From assembly GCF_010748935.1 (NCBI RefSeq), contig NZ_CP048796.1, forward strand, positions 65,001-129,000: DNA of 64,000 nucleotides, read 5' to 3'. Position 1 is the stretch's first letter. Each line of letters starts with the position of its first letter. The notes beneath the pieces are model-generated. The model had not been told where the DNA came from, searched no databases, and worked only from the letters and a program-made list of their open reading frames with translations. Source of the stretch: Providencia vermicola. GTDB taxonomy: Bacteria; Pseudomonadota; Gammaproteobacteria; Enterobacterales; Enterobacteriaceae. A program made the position numbers and the translations under genes. Shown one piece after another: positions 1 through 13,611 of this stretch.

Positions 1-2848
<2,848 letters not shown>

Positions 2849-2965
2849 ACAACACCGAAGGTGTTTTAGAGAGAACGTTGTGAAGCGCACGCAGAGTGCG
2901 AGAAATTAGCTTGTTCAAGATTGCTGTTCTGGTTGGTGTAAGCCGACGGGAACGAAAACCGAATT

Positions 2966-3085
2966 TGTCTGGCGGCAATAGCGCGGTGGTCCCACCTGAC
3001 CCCATGCCGAACTCAGCAGTGAAACGCCGTAGCGCCGATGGTAGTGTGGGGTCTCCCCATGTGAGAGTAGGGAACTGCCAGACAT
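2966..3085 (+). rRNA. rrf: 5S ribosomal RNA
   Basis: 120-nt 5S rRNA with near-complete identity to the enterobacterial sequence, including the core around ccgaactcag. The first and last bases pair (tgtctggc with gccagaca). It follows 23S after a ~117-nt spacer that contains no tRNA gene. Confidence 0.97.
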
Positions 3086-3097
3086 TAAATTAGTGAG

Positions 3098-3124
3098 AAA
3101 GCCACCCGATGGGTGGCTTTTTTG
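3098..3124 (+). terminator. rRNA operon terminator
   Basis: Hairpin gccaccc/gggtggc with a short loop, followed by seven Ts, placed 16 nt after 5S. A typical intrinsic terminator ending the rrn operon. Confidence 0.9.
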
Positions 3125-3876
3125 CGTTTGGGGGATGTGATACCGTTTTATCATCCTTCTGCCTTACTGTCACCACCAAACACCAACCCCATCCCCGGTA
3201 CTTCCTCACCAATCCTGCACCAGCGAACCGCATATTGATAGCCAATACATTGAGTAGAGATAAAGGAATGGCTCACTATTCGACTTATTTTCATGGTTGA
3301 GACCATTTTATAGGATGACTGGTGTTTATTTTTATGAATCGCAATCGGTATCGAAATAACATCATGGTTTAGATCGCTTTATCATACTGAGTACTCGATA
3401 TCCATCTCATCAACTTATAGGTAAATAACTCGCTAGCTTATAAGCTCTGGCCTCAGAGGCTGTTAGGGGAGAGTCAAATAGCGGTAGAGGTCATTGACGA
3501 CCTTTAGCTCATTCTTGTTAAGGATGGTTTTTTATTATTCTGACCATAATAGAAGGAGACGAATATTTATTGAGTAAAGCATGAATCAGTCGTTTAAATC
3601 GTTTTTTCTTCATCTTTTATTAAAATAAGACAACTAATAATATCAATAAAATCAACTCATAAAGTAAAAGTCATTCAGTTTATTGATCTTATGCCATTTC
3701 TGCTTACTGCTCTTATTCTTTCTTTAATTTAAAGATAATACCCTATAAAAATAGATAACTAATGTTAAATTGATGTTGCAAAAAGTTAAATATATACTAC
3801 TAATAAGTAACTTAACTCGGTGTTACGAAAGATTTTTACTACGCACAATATGTTCTCATTTATTAAGGTGGGAAAA
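3125..3876. other. Intergenic region after the rRNA operon
   Basis: About 750 bases without a convincing gene. The short frames here have no good ribosome binding site and no recognisable protein pattern. The last ~280 bases are AT-rich and presumably hold the promoter of the gene at 3877. No repeat or RNA gene was recognised. Confidence 0.5.
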
Positions 3877-4305
3877 ATGAAAAATATAAGATCAGCCAAT
3901 AGCCAGATATTCAGCCATATTGTGGCTGTTAGTAAGCAAAAAGAGCATGAGTTTAATAATGGGCAGGATGGTGCAGTTATTCTATCTTTACTTGTTATGT
4001 TTTTTACGCCCTTTTTGTTGCTCAATGAACTACGTAAATTGCTACACATTGATTATAGTTTAGTCTCTATAGTTGGAATTTTGGCTATCAGCGCTGCTTT
4101 GGCAGCTATGTTGTATAAGACATTTAAGATTGGCCGTAAATTTGCTAATAAAAAAACCGTATTAGGTAATCTATTATCAATGTATATTCCGAATAATAAA
4201 AATGAGTTTGAAAATTTAAAAATAGAATCAAAAAATAATCCTGCTAATTTTCTTGAACAAGTGAGTGAATGGGTTCAAATAGAAAAAGCCACTTATTCTA
4301 AGTAA
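3877..4305 (+). CDS. Uncharacterised small membrane protein
   Basis: 142-residue protein of unknown function. The start at 3877 is preferred over an in-frame upstream start at 3820 because aaggtggg lies 5 nt before it. Two hydrophobic segments are visible, about residues 34-50 (ILSLLVMFFTPFLLL) and 62-80 (VSIVGILAISAALAA), joined by a short polar loop. The N-terminal ~30 residues and the lysine-rich C-terminal ~60 residues are soluble. It stands alone between the rRNA operon and the acetate operon and shares a bidirectional terminator with actP. I recognise no family; it could be a lineage-specific orphan. Confidence 0.6.
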   Translation: MKNIRSANSQIFSHIVAVSKQKEHEFNNGQDGAVILSLLVMFFTPFLLLNELRKLLHIDYSLVSIVGILAISAALAAMLYKTFKIGRKFANKKTVLGNLLSMYIPNNKNEFENLKIESKNNPANFLEQVSEWVQIEKATYSK

Positions 4306-4359
4306 CTAATTATTTTTAACGACAATACGCCACGTTATAAAATTTAGCTAGCTGATAAA

Positions 4360-4386
4360 AAAGCGGCTCATTATGAGCCGCTTTGC
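4360..4386. terminator. Bidirectional terminator between small membrane protein and actP
   Basis: Perfect stem agcggctcat/atgagccgct (4362-4383) preceded by a run of As and followed by a short T-rich tail. It can end both converging transcripts. Confidence 0.75.
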
Positions 4387-4425
4387 TTATTGTCTATCTT
4401 TCTAGGGTATTGGGTTTCTATATCG

Positions 4426-6075
4426 TTAGTGTGATTTACCTTGTTCGATACCTAAACCAATTTGTGAACGAACAAATTGCTCTCTGAAACGTTCTTTTTC
4501 CATTTTTCCTTGTTCTGAGTTATCAGTTACAGAGAATAGCCATGAAGCGACAAATGCAACGATCATAGAGAAAAATGCAGGGTATTCATAAGGATAAACT
4601 GGTTTTTCATGATGTAGGATGCTGACCCAAATTGTCGGCCCTAAAATCATCAATATAACCGCTGTCAGTAAGCCAAGCCATCCACCCGCTAAGGCTCCGC
4701 GTGTCGTTAAGTTTTTCCAATACATGGAGAGTAGAATAATCGGGAAATTACAGCTTGCCGCGATAGAGAATGCGAGTCCTACCATGAAGGCGATATTTTG
4801 ATTTTCGAATAAAATACCTAAGCCGATAGCGACAAACCCTAAAATGACGACAGTAATTTTAGAGACACGTAGCTCATCTTTTTCATTCGCTTTACCATTT
4901 TTTATTGCCATTGCGTAAAGGTCATGTGAAACGGCAGAGGCGCCAGCAAGAGTTAATCCTGCTACAACGGCTAATATGGTGGCAAATGCGACGGCGGAAA
5001 TAAAGCCGAGAAAGAAGTTTCCTCCAACAGCGTTTGCAAGGTGTACTGCCGCCATATTGGTGCCGCCGATCAGTTTACCTGCTGCATCTTTAAATTCAGG
5101 GTTTGCACTGACAAGTACAATCGCACCGAAGCCGATAATAAAGGTTAAAATATAGAAGTAACCAATAAAACCAGTAGCATAGAAAACACTCTTACGTGCT
5201 TCTTTTGCATCGCTGACCGTAAAGAAACGCATGATGATATGAGGAAGGCCCGCTGTACCGAACATCAATGCTAAGCCAAGTGATAACGCAGATATAGGAT
5301 CAGAGACTAATCCCCCTGGGCTCATAATAGAAAGGCCATTGCCATGTATTTCTACCGCTTCTTTAAATAGCGTGTTGAAATTAAAGCCAACATGTTTCAT
5401 AACCATGATAGCCATGAATGTTGCGCCTGATAATAATAGGATTGCCTTGATAATTTGCACCCATGTTGTGGCGAGCATCCCGCCAAACAGAACGTATAGC
5501 ACCATCAAGATCCCGACAATAACGACGGCAATGTGGTAATTCAAACCAAACAATAGTTCAATCAGTTTTCCTGCACCAACCATCTGAGCAATAAGGTAAA
5601 GTGCAACAACGACCAGTGAACCGACAGCAGATAAAATCCGTATTGGTCTTTGTTTTAGTCGATATGAGGCTACGTCAGCAAAAGTATAACGACCGAGGTT
5701 ACGTAAGCGCTCAGCAATGAGAAACAGAATAATTGGCCAACCGATTAAGAAACCGATGGAATAGATTAATCCATCATAGCCTGAGGTATACACAAGCGCA
5801 GAAATGCCTAAGAAGGATGCGGCGGACATAAAGTCACCCGCGATAGCCATACCATTTTGGAAACCGGTAATTTTACCGCCAGCAGTATAGTAATCCGAAC
5901 GAGAGCGAGTTCTTTTTGATGCCCAATAAGTGATATAGAGGGTGAATCCAACGAATAACAAGAACATGATAATGGCTTGGATATTCACAGGCTGTCGCTC
6001 AACATCGCCTGTCAGCGCATCTGAGAATGCGGCTGAAGAGGCAAAAAGTAGGATAAGGGGAATAATTTTTATCAT
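4426..6075 (-). CDS. actP: Acetate/glycolate permease ActP
   Basis: Cation/acetate symporter of the solute:sodium symporter family in the inner membrane, taking up acetate and other short monocarboxylates. The 549-residue length is typical. An N-terminal signal-like segment (residues 1-18) is followed by about 13 hydrophobic helices, and the family segment [11 protein letters not shown] is near residue 80. It is the last gene of acs-yjcH-actP; its start overlaps the yjcH stop by 4 nt, which suggests translational coupling. Assignment is secure from family and context. Confidence 0.95.
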   Translation of the reverse strand: MIKIIPLILLFASSAAFSDALTGDVERQPVNIQAIIMFLLFVGFTLYITYWASKRTRSRSDYYTAGGKITGFQNGMAIAGDFMSAASFLGISALVYTSGYDGLIYSIGFLIGWPIILFLIAERLRNLGRYTFADVASYRLKQRPIRILSAVGSLVVVALYLIAQMVGAGKLIELLFGLNYHIAVVIVGILMVLYVLFGGMLATTWVQIIKAILLLSGATFMAIMVMKHVGFNFNTLFKEAVEIHGNGLSIMSPGGLVSDPISALSLGLALMFGTAGLPHIIMRFFTVSDAKEARKSVFYATGFIGYFYILTFIIGFGAIVLVSANPEFKDAAGKLIGGTNMAAVHLANAVGGNFFLGFISAVAFATILAVVAGLTLAGASAVSHDLYAMAIKNGKANEKDELRVSKITVVILGFVAIGLGILFENQNIAFMVGLAFSIAASCNFPIILLSMYWKNLTTRGALAGGWLGLLTAVILMILGPTIWVSILHHEKPVYPYEYPAFFSMIVAFVASWLFSVTDNSEQGKMEKERFREQFVRSQIGLGIEQGKSH

Positions 6076-6383
6076 TTTTGCACCTCTTTTAGGATTTCAG
6101 CCGTTAAGCGGTCATATTCACCATTTGCCCGAATAACATATAGGCCAGTTAACAGGAAAGAGATGACGATGAGCCCTACACCAACAGGTATACCTCGCGT
6201 GATATAAGAGCCTTCAGTGATAGGTGTTCCAAGCCAACTTGGGTTAAAAGCAATAAGAAAGATAAAACCGACATACAATATTAGTGTGATAGCTGACAAC
6301 AACCATGAAAATCGACCACGTTTCCTTACCAATTCTTTAAAACGAGGGTTATTCTCTACCTCTTGATAAGCAGTAGCATTCAT
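6072..6383 (-). CDS. yjcH: Conserved inner membrane protein YjcH (DUF485)
   Basis: 103-residue membrane protein with two hydrophobic helices (about residues 27-47 and 62-82), the DUF485 architecture. Genes of this family lie almost always between acs and actP. The protein is thought to assist the permease, but its exact role is not established. It overlaps actP by 4 nt and follows acs by 67 nt. Confidence 0.92.
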   Translation of the reverse strand: MNATAYQEVENNPRFKELVRKRGRFSWLLSAITLILYVGFIFLIAFNPSWLGTPITEGSYITRGIPVGVGLIVISFLLTGLYVIRANGEYDRLTAEILKEVQK

Positions 6384-6450
6384 CAGAGTTCTCCTCTGTT
6401 ATCGTCTTATTGGAATGTATGTAAGGTCGCCATAAAGGCGACCCTCAGGC

Positions 6451-8406
6451 TTATGACATACTCATTGATTGTTTTTCTTCGAGTAGTTTTTCGACAACAC
6501 CTGGATCTGCCAGTGTGGAGGTATCACCTAAGTTACTGGTATCACCGGATGCGATTTTACGTAGGATACGGCGCATGATCTTACCGGAGCGGGTTTTCGG
6601 AAGCGAATCCGTCCAGTGTAGAACATCTGGCGTCGCGATTGGGCCGATTTCTTTACGTACCCAGTTACGGACTTCGGTATACAGCTCTGGTGAAGGTTCT
6701 TCCCCTGAAATTAAGGTGACATAAGCGTAGATCGCTTGCCCCTTAATGTTATGTGGGATGCCGACAACGGCAGCTTCTGCAATTTTCGGGTGTGCGACTA
6801 ATGCCGATTCAATTTCAGCGGTACCTAAGCGGTGACCAGAAATATTCAATACATCATCTACACGACCGGTGATCCAGAAATAGCCGTCTTCATCTCGACG
6901 AGCCCCATCACCACTAAAATACATACCTTTAAACGTTGAAAAATAGGTTTGTTCAAAGCGCTCATGGTCACCATATAAGGTACGAGCTTGGCCAGGCCAT
7001 GAGTCAACAATAACTAGGTTACCTTCTGTCGCACCTTCTAGCGGTTCTCCTAGGTTATCGACAAGAGCAGGACGAACACCAAAGAATGGTAATGTTGCTG
7101 AGCCAGGTTTTAGCATTGTTGCACCCGGAAGCGGAGTGATCATAAAGCCACCCGTTTCGGTCTGCCACCATGTATCAACGATTGGACAGCGGCTATCACC
7201 AATTTTCTTATAGAACCATTCCCAAGCTTCTGGGTTGATAGGTTCGCCTACAGACCCAAGGATACGCAATGAACGACGATGAGTGCCTTCAATAGCTTTA
7301 TCGCCTTCAGCCATGAGAGCACGGATAGCGGTTGGAGCAGTATAAAGAATATTAACGCTGTGTTTATCAACTACTTGGCTCATACGGTTTACAGCAGGGT
7401 AGTTAGGTACACCTTCAAACATCAAGGTTTTTGCACCATTAGATAATGGACCATATAGCAGGTAGCTATGGCCTGTTACCCAACCTACATCGGCAGTACA
7501 CCAATAAACCTCACCAGGGTGATAGTCGAAAGTATATTTAAACGTCAGTGTTGCATAGACTAAATAGCCGCCTGTTGTATGCAGAACCCCTTTAGGTTTA
7601 CCTGTTGAACCCGAGGTATACAGAATAAATAGCGGGTCTTCGGCATTCATTTCTTCAGGTGGACAGTCTGCACTGACACCTTTCGTTACGTCATGCCACC
7701 ATAGATCACGCCCTTCTACCCAACTCGGTACATTTCCGGTACGACGGTAGACAATCACGTTTTCAACGGTTGTGACGTTTGGATTGGTTAATGCATCGTC
7801 AACATTTTTCTTCAGCGGTATAGCGCGACCAGCACGTAAGCCTTCATCCGCTGTAATGATGAGTTTTGCCTTACAGTCGATAACACGGCCTGATACCGCT
7901 TCTGGGGAGAAGCCTGCAAAAATAACCGTATGAATTGCACCAATGCGAGCACAAGCGAGCATGGCAACTGCGGCTTCAACGACCATCGGCATGTAAATCG
8001 CGACCACATCGCCTTTACGAATACCTTGCTGTTTCAACACATTAGCGAACTGACTTACATCATGATGCAGTTCTCGATAAGTGATATTTTTTGATTGGGA
8101 GGGGTCATCACCCTCCCAAATGATGGCGGTCTGATCGCCTTTATCTGCCAGATGGCGATCTAAACAGTTAGCGCTTAAGTTAAGGGTGCCATCTTCAAAC
8201 CAGCGAATGCTGATATGGCCAGGATCGAAGGAGGTGTTTTTTACTCGGGTATACGGCTTAATCCAATCAACAACCTTCCCTTTCTCTCCCCAAAACTTTT
8301 CTGGGTCTTGAATAGAGAGTTGATACTCATTGTTGTACTGTTGCTCGTTTATCAGGGCATTTTCTGCAATTTCAGCAGGAACGGGATGCTTAGTTATTTG
8401 AGTCAT
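6451..8406 (-). CDS. acs: Acetyl-CoA synthetase
   Basis: AMP-forming acetate:CoA ligase, converting acetate, ATP and CoA to acetyl-CoA through acetyl-AMP. At 651 residues it matches the E. coli enzyme (652). Visible motifs are the P-loop-like [11 protein letters not shown] (about residue 265), the adenylation core around [10 protein letters not shown] (about 412) and the C-terminal [11 protein letters not shown], whose lysine is the acetylation site that controls the enzyme. It is first in the acs-yjcH-actP operon. The start is preceded by aaggagataaaa on the coding strand, a good ribosome binding site. Confidence 0.97.
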   Translation of the reverse strand: MTQITKHPVPAEIAENALINEQQYNNEYQLSIQDPEKFWGEKGKVVDWIKPYTRVKNTSFDPGHISIRWFEDGTLNLSANCLDRHLADKGDQTAIIWEGDDPSQSKNITYRELHHDVSQFANVLKQQGIRKGDVVAIYMPMVVEAAVAMLACARIGAIHTVIFAGFSPEAVSGRVIDCKAKLIITADEGLRAGRAIPLKKNVDDALTNPNVTTVENVIVYRRTGNVPSWVEGRDLWWHDVTKGVSADCPPEEMNAEDPLFILYTSGSTGKPKGVLHTTGGYLVYATLTFKYTFDYHPGEVYWCTADVGWVTGHSYLLYGPLSNGAKTLMFEGVPNYPAVNRMSQVVDKHSVNILYTAPTAIRALMAEGDKAIEGTHRRSLRILGSVGEPINPEAWEWFYKKIGDSRCPIVDTWWQTETGGFMITPLPGATMLKPGSATLPFFGVRPALVDNLGEPLEGATEGNLVIVDSWPGQARTLYGDHERFEQTYFSTFKGMYFSGDGARRDEDGYFWITGRVDDVLNISGHRLGTAEIESALVAHPKIAEAAVVGIPHNIKGQAIYAYVTLISGEEPSPELYTEVRNWVRKEIGPIATPDVLHWTDSLPKTRSGKIMRRILRKIASGDTSNLGDTSTLADPGVVEKLLEEKQSMSMS

Positions 8407-8829
8407 ATTTTTATCTCCTTGCAGATGTTAATACTATGTCAAAAAATGGTTAACTAAAGCAGGAAATATAAATTTGTTTTTCTTTTGAGTGGGAGATCAC
8501 GTATTAATTGTAATGAATTTAACAGGATTATCATTTGATGCGAAATCGCCAATTGGATTAATCATCTAATTATATGTGAAAAGGTAAAATTAAAGAAAAA
8601 CAAAGTAGGGTGATATTGGTATTAGTTGCTAAATAAATCACCAATGATAGTTGATGAGAAAGACCATATAAATATCATGGGTTTGATAATGATTTTCATT
8701 AACAGTAAAATAACTATAATTAAGATTGATTCACAAGGTGTGAAGTTTATGAAGTGTATACCCTATGTGTCTTGGTACTGAGTGAGAGATATAGAGGTAT
8801 ATGTCAACAAGTCACTGGAGACAAATACA
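8407..8829. promoter_or_regulatory. Divergent acs/sodA promoter region with Fur box (8685-8703)
   Basis: A 423-base AT-rich region holding both divergent promoters. The 19-mer at 8685-8703 (gataatgattttcattaac) matches 16 of 19 positions of the Fur consensus and lies about 127 bases before the sodA start, which suggests iron repression of sodA as in E. coli. For acs, CRP control is expected from E. coli, but I see no convincing CRP site. Confidence 0.75.
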
Positions 8830-9456
8830 ATGAGCTATACATTACCTGCTTTACCTTATGCTTATGATGCGTTGGAACCACATTTTGATAAGCAAACCAT
8901 GGAAATCCATCATACTAAGCATCATCAAACGTATGTGAACAACACTAATGCTGCGTTAGAAAAATTACCGGAACTCGCTAACTTAGACATCGACGATCTG
9001 ATCCAACAATTGGATAAAGTTCCTGCTGATCAACGTACTTTTGTTCGCAACAATGCTGGTGGGCACTCAAACCATACTTTGTTCTGGAAAGGCCTGAAAT
9101 TAGGTACTGAGCTTGGTGGCGAGCTGAAAGCGGCTATTGAGCGTGATTTTGGTAGTGTTGATGCATTCAAAGAGCAGTTTGAAAAAGCAGCTGCTTCTCG
9201 TTTCGGTTCCGGTTGGGCATGGCTAGTACTGAAAGATGACGGCAAACTGGCTATCGTTTCTACCGCTAACCAAGATAGCCCTCTGATGGGTGAAGCCATT
9301 TCTGGTACTTCAGGCTACCCAATCATTGGTCTGGATGTATGGGAACACGCTTATTACCTGAAATTCCAAAACCGTCGCCCTGACTACATCAAAGCATTTT
9401 GGTCTGTAGTGAACTGGGATGAAGCGGCTAAACGCTTCGCTGAGAAAACCAAATAA
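8830..9456 (+). CDS. sodA: Superoxide dismutase [Mn]
   Basis: Cytoplasmic manganese superoxide dismutase, converting superoxide to O2 and H2O2. 208 residues starting [15 protein letters not shown]; this start has ggag 9 nt upstream, whereas an in-frame GTG at 8782 would add an uncharacteristic extension. Metal ligands are visible in HHTKHH (near residue 27), HSNHTLFW (near 82) and DVWEHAYY (Asp and His near 168 and 172). [10 protein letters not shown] and the overall sequence resemble the Mn rather than the Fe enzyme. It has its own promoter and terminator; the upstream Fur box implies iron control. Confidence 0.96.
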   Translation: MSYTLPALPYAYDALEPHFDKQTMEIHHTKHHQTYVNNTNAALEKLPELANLDIDDLIQQLDKVPADQRTFVRNNAGGHSNHTLFWKGLKLGTELGGELKAAIERDFGSVDAFKEQFEKAAASRFGSGWAWLVLKDDGKLAIVSTANQDSPLMGEAISGTSGYPIIGLDVWEHAYYLKFQNRRPDYIKAFWSVVNWDEAAKRFAEKTK

Positions 9457-9483
9457 TTTACTTATTTGATTCACGACTTATCT

Positions 9484-9519
9484 GGCGTAGCTCTTTATTT
9501 TAAGGGCTGCGCCTTTTTG
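9484..9519 (+). terminator. sodA terminator
   Basis: Stem ggcgtagctctt/aagggctgcgcc (12 bp with G-U pairs) followed by five Ts. Confidence 0.8.
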
Positions 9520-9691
9520 TTTTTTAGCCTCTTCTTTTCCCTACCAATCTCAGTATTGTCTCGTTTTAATTTTTTTTGTTTTATTCATAATCAGTCTCAT
9601 CAATACGGCTAATATATTGATATTCTATTTCATCTGGTGTCTATAAAGTGAATGGCGGATAATGATAAATAAAGAACATAAAGGAAATGAA

Positions 9692-11389
9692 ATGGCGAAT
9701 GATATGGTAATGGGAATAGACCTCGGTACGAGTAATAGTGCTGTCAGTTTGTGGATTGAGGGAAGAGCCGTTTTAATACCGAATAAGCAAGGCGATGTTT
9801 TGACTCCGTCAGTTATCGGCCTTGATGATAATGAACAGATATTGGTCGGTAAATCAGCTCAGAAACGTTTGCAAAGCCATCCCCATCTCACTCAAGCCAG
9901 TTTTAAACGCTTTATGGGCACTAACGCGGAATTATCACTAGGCACTCAAACTTTTCGAGCCGAAGAGCTCTCTGCATTATTGCTACGTCAATTAAAAGAA
10001 GATGTTGAAGCTTGGCTTGGCTATGCCGTTAAGGATGCGGTGATTACGGTTCCTGCCTATTTTAATGATGTGCAACGACGTGCAGTGAAAACAGCAGGAC
10101 AATTGGCTGGGCTCAATGTTTTAAGGTTATTGAATGAGCCTACTGCGGCATCCCTTGCTTTTGGTCTTCTTGAAAATAAAGAACATAAATATCTCACATT
10201 TGACCTCGGTGGTGGCACGTTTGATGTTTCAATCATTGATATGTTTGAAGGTGTGATTGAAGTCTGTGCGAGTAGTGGTGATGTTCGACTAGGCGGAGAT
10301 GATTTCAGTGAAGAAATTTATCAATGGATGTTAAAACAGCATCCCGCCCTTAAAGAAGTCCAAGCTGAGATACGCGCTCCCTTACTTGAACAAGCCGAAG
10401 CATTAAAAATAGCGCTGAGCAAAGGCGGAGAAGCCTCCGTCTCTTTACGTTGGAATGAACAAGATTGGCATTGGACGATGACGGAGCAAATGCTAACGAC
10501 ATGTTGTCAGTCATTATTAACTCGTTTACAGCAACCTATCTTACAAGCCTTGCATGATTCACGTTTCACCCTTAATGACCTCGATGATATTTTGCTCGTG
10601 GGAGGTGCAACCCGCATGCCTCTGATCCGACAAACTGTCGCTCGTCTATTTGGTCGTTTTCCTCGTCATGACCTCAATCCTGATGAAGCAGTTGCGTTGG
10701 GGGCGGGAGTTCAAGCAGGTATGGTGATGGCTGATACCGCTCTTGATGATGTTATTTTAACCGATGTGATGCCATTTTCTTTGGGTATTGAAACGTCAAA
10801 AAGAAATGGAGCCTATTATGAGTCAGGTTATTTTTTACCTTTAATTGAGCGAAATACCTTCTTACCTGTGAGCAAGATGCAAACCGTTAGCACGGTTGAA
10901 GATAACCAAAAAATTATTCTATTAAAGATTTATCAAGGGGAAGCGCGTCGTGTCCAAGATAACGTCTTTTTGGGTGAAATGACGATTGATATCCCTCAGA
11001 AGCCTGCCGGAGAAGTGGATATTGATGTCCGATTTACCTATACCGTTGATGGATTACTCGAAGTTGAGTGTCGTTATCAAGGTAACCCCGAGGTATTTCG
11101 GTTATTGATAGAGAAAGTGCCGGGGCAAATGAGTGAACAACAAATCGAACAAAGCTTATTAAAAATCGCAGATTTAAAACAGCACCCACGAGATAGAAAA
11201 GAGAATCGCATACTATTGTCACGCTGTGCTCGGTTGTATGAATTTTTGCTGGGTGAAGATCGTTATTGGATGGATCAAGTAACGACGGAGTTTGAAAGGG
11301 CTCTTGATAGCCAAGATTTACGCCGTATCGCCGCTATTCGTCAGCAAGTGGAACAATTTTTGAGTCGTTATGAGGGAGACTCGCATTAA
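9692..11389 (+). CDS. hscC: Hsp70-family chaperone HscC
   Basis: Specialised DnaK paralogue: ATP-dependent chaperone with an N-terminal actin-like ATPase and a short substrate-binding domain. 565 residues from the ATG at 9692, chosen because aagga sits 7 nt upstream; an in-frame ATG at 9662 is possible. The phosphate-1 motif GIDLGTSNS is at the N terminus, LTFDLGGGTFDVS near residue 168 and LLVGGATRMPLI near 300. It lacks the long lidded C terminus of DnaK, as E. coli HscC (556 residues) does. It overlaps the next J-protein gene by one base, so the two are presumably cotranslated partners. Confidence 0.9.
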   Translation: MANDMVMGIDLGTSNSAVSLWIEGRAVLIPNKQGDVLTPSVIGLDDNEQILVGKSAQKRLQSHPHLTQASFKRFMGTNAELSLGTQTFRAEELSALLLRQLKEDVEAWLGYAVKDAVITVPAYFNDVQRRAVKTAGQLAGLNVLRLLNEPTAASLAFGLLENKEHKYLTFDLGGGTFDVSIIDMFEGVIEVCASSGDVRLGGDDFSEEIYQWMLKQHPALKEVQAEIRAPLLEQAEALKIALSKGGEASVSLRWNEQDWHWTMTEQMLTTCCQSLLTRLQQPILQALHDSRFTLNDLDDILLVGGATRMPLIRQTVARLFGRFPRHDLNPDEAVALGAGVQAGMVMADTALDDVILTDVMPFSLGIETSKRNGAYYESGYFLPLIERNTFLPVSKMQTVSTVEDNQKIILLKIYQGEARRVQDNVFLGEMTIDIPQKPAGEVDIDVRFTYTVDGLLEVECRYQGNPEVFRLLIEKVPGQMSEQQIEQSLLKIADLKQHPRDRKENRILLSRCARLYEFLLGEDRYWMDQVTTEFERALDSQDLRRIAAIRQQVEQFLSRYEGDSH

Positions 11390-12858
11390 TGAGTATTTGG
11401 CAAACATTGGGGATTGAGCAAACAAACGATGAAAAGGAAATTCGTCGTGCTTATGCACGGCAGGTAAAGAAATATCGACCCGATAGCCACCCTGAAGAGT
11501 ATCAACAATTACGTGAAGCTTTTGAGGAGGCAAAAAGATATGCCGCTTACGCTATTGATGATGAATCTATCGATGATGAATATGCGGAAGAGCAGGCGAA
11601 TATAGACATTGATGTGCCTCATTTAGAAAGCCTCTTATATCAAGAATCTGTTAATGAAGACGCCGTTAATGATGATGAACAACAACTGCTAGAACAGCCT
11701 GAAATTCGGATGACTTATCCATTTTCAGATAGATTGTTAGATGACGATCAACCATCGGTTAATGAATTACCTGTTGTTGAAATACCTTATACCCAAGAGT
11801 TAATTGATTGGCTTGCGAAGCTGTTTATTATTGATGAAAAAGCCGCAAAACGTGAATTAGTCGAATTGTGGGAAAATGTCTCTCAAAAAGGCAGTTTGCA
11901 AACACAGCAGCGATTTCATCAAGATTTTGCATGGGCATTATCAGCGCAAGAAGGTTTAACCGAAGCCATTGTGGAACATGTTTCGTCTCTATTAGGCTGG
12001 CGGCTGGATGAATATAACTCAGAGCAAATTATTCCGTTTTATATTCAAAACGCATTAACTGAACAGCTACGCCAAACCGAGGTGGCTCGGGCATGGAAAC
12101 AGTGTCAGGTTGATGCTGTTCATGGCGATTATGTGGTTGCCGAATCCATGCGTATACTGACGAGTCAAAGTGAGAAAGTCTCTTTTAAAGTCCGTTTGAT
12201 ACCCGAGCTCATTCCGCAGATAGAGCAGCAGGTGTCTCAGCTGACGAATGAGTATCCTGAGTTAAAAGAAAAGTTTAATCCCGCGGTATTATCATTTATT
12301 AAACAACGGCGAATAGCGCTCAATTGGCGTGGTATCTTTTTATGTGTATTTTGGGGGCTACTATTAAATGTGATAGGCGCTAAACCCGACGTGAGTGTAG
12401 GCATCACGCTCGCAGTCACTGTGGTCATGATATATTACTTATTTTTTAGTGATTATATTATGTTTTGGTTTCATGCGAGATCAAAAAAGGGATTTACTCT
12501 CTTCCTCATGAGTGACTTTTTGATTAGCTTGGGGGTGCTAGCCATCTTTGTTATCACCTTCTTTGGCATTGCTCGCGAATTGATAGTCGGTTTAAATATA
12601 GGGCCTGCACAAGGTGCGCAAGCTATGGTCATTTTTATCCTTATGGGGCTTTTATGGTATGCATGGCCGAGAGATCAGCCCGCTTTACGCAGACCAAGTA
12701 TGATGATGTATCGTCTATTGGTTAGCCCATGGTCACTGCTACAGTGGTTTAAGTTTTCATGGTTTTCATTGGTTTGGTTAGTGGTTCTCTATATTATTTG
12801 TTATAAAACAATGTTTGAGATATTGGCGTTCTATACTGAGTTTTTCAAGGTAGGGTAA
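11389..12858 (+). CDS. Membrane-anchored J-domain protein, HscC partner (DjlB/DjlC-like)
   Basis: 489-residue protein. Residues 1-52 form a J-domain (SIWQTLGIEQTNDEKEIRRA then a YARQVKKYRPD helix), followed by an acidic linker (about 55-140), an alpha-helical middle and four or five hydrophobic segments from about residue 310 to the end. It resembles E. coli DjlB/DjlC, J proteins with an N-terminal J domain and a C-terminal membrane anchor that work with HscC. The usual HPD tripeptide reads RPD (residues 30-32). The start overlaps the hscC stop (taATG). The pair probably acts at the inner membrane on a client I cannot name. Confidence 0.8.
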   Translation: MSIWQTLGIEQTNDEKEIRRAYARQVKKYRPDSHPEEYQQLREAFEEAKRYAAYAIDDESIDDEYAEEQANIDIDVPHLESLLYQESVNEDAVNDDEQQLLEQPEIRMTYPFSDRLLDDDQPSVNELPVVEIPYTQELIDWLAKLFIIDEKAAKRELVELWENVSQKGSLQTQQRFHQDFAWALSAQEGLTEAIVEHVSSLLGWRLDEYNSEQIIPFYIQNALTEQLRQTEVARAWKQCQVDAVHGDYVVAESMRILTSQSEKVSFKVRLIPELIPQIEQQVSQLTNEYPELKEKFNPAVLSFIKQRRIALNWRGIFLCVFWGLLLNVIGAKPDVSVGITLAVTVVMIYYLFFSDYIMFWFHARSKKGFTLFLMSDFLISLGVLAIFVITFFGIARELIVGLNIGPAQGAQAMVIFILMGLLWYAWPRDQPALRRPSMMMYRLLVSPWSLLQWFKFSWFSLVWLVVLYIICYKTMFEILAFYTEFFKVG

Positions 12859-12925
12859 CAGCCTATATCTCGCCTAATAATTGTTGTTCTACTGAATTTA
12901 AAGCCATTATTAAGGTGTGATATCG

Positions 12926-13606
12926 ATGCAAATTCATCCTCAAGTCTATATTGGCGAAGTCAAAGCGACACGAGAGTGTGGTCAGAGTGCTATCCATAAG
13001 CGTCAAGTGGATGGTTTGTTATCCTTGGGGCAATTAGGGCTTGAGGGGGATGAGCAAGCTGAAAAACGCTTTCATGGAGGCCCTGATCGCGCACTATGTC
13101 ATTATCCGGCAGAGCACTACCCATTTTGGACTAATGCTTACCCTGAGCTAGAGTCTCTTTTCACTCCGCCAGCGTTTGGTGAAAATATTTCAACCCAAGG
13201 AATGACGGAAGAGAATGTCTTTATTGGCGATATTTATGCTTGGGGTGATGCTCGTATTCAAGTGACGCAACCTCGATCGCCATGTTACAAGCTTAACGGT
13301 CTTACCGGCGTTGAAAATTTTGCTCAAAGAATGCAAGAAAATGGTCGTTGTGGTTGGTTGTACCGAGTGATAAAAACGGGATCAATCAGTACCGCAACAC
13401 CAATAACGCTCTTAAGTCGTAACAGCGATGTTTCTGTTCAAGAAGCGATTATGATCGCTTTTCATGCTCCCTTTGATGAAGAGCTATATCAGCGTTTGCT
13501 TGGCGCCGCAGGGTTGTCTGCAAGTTGGAGTCTGACGATGCAAAATAGGCTTGAGCATCGTCGAATTGAGGCATTTAGCCATCGCTTATTTGGCAAGCGT
13601 GGCTAA
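12926..13606 (+). CDS. yiiM: MOSC-domain protein YiiM
   Basis: 226-residue MOSC-domain protein closely matching E. coli YiiM. Conserved blocks include GLEGDEQAEKRFHGGPDRA (about residues 40-58), PAFGENIST and QPRSPCYKLN (the MOSC cysteine, near residue 118). YiiM proteins bind molybdenum cofactor and reduce N-hydroxylated substrates such as 6-hydroxylaminopurine. The ATG at 12926 is preferred over a GTG three codons upstream because aaggtg lies 8 nt before it. It is a single gene, converging on the ABC operon with a 5-nt gap. Confidence 0.88.
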   Translation: MQIHPQVYIGEVKATRECGQSAIHKRQVDGLLSLGQLGLEGDEQAEKRFHGGPDRALCHYPAEHYPFWTNAYPELESLFTPPAFGENISTQGMTEENVFIGDIYAWGDARIQVTQPRSPCYKLNGLTGVENFAQRMQENGRCGWLYRVIKTGSISTATPITLLSRNSDVSVQEAIMIAFHAPFDEELYQRLLGAAGLSASWSLTMQNRLEHRRIEAFSHRLFGKRG

Positions 13607-13611
13607 TATGC

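Noticed and set aside
3109-3300. 63-codon frame after 5S rRNA
   Set aside because: It starts inside the rRNA terminator and has no ribosome site or family resemblance.
8480-8500. CRP-like site upstream of acs
   Set aside because: Only one half (tcacg) is reasonable; the other half does not match.
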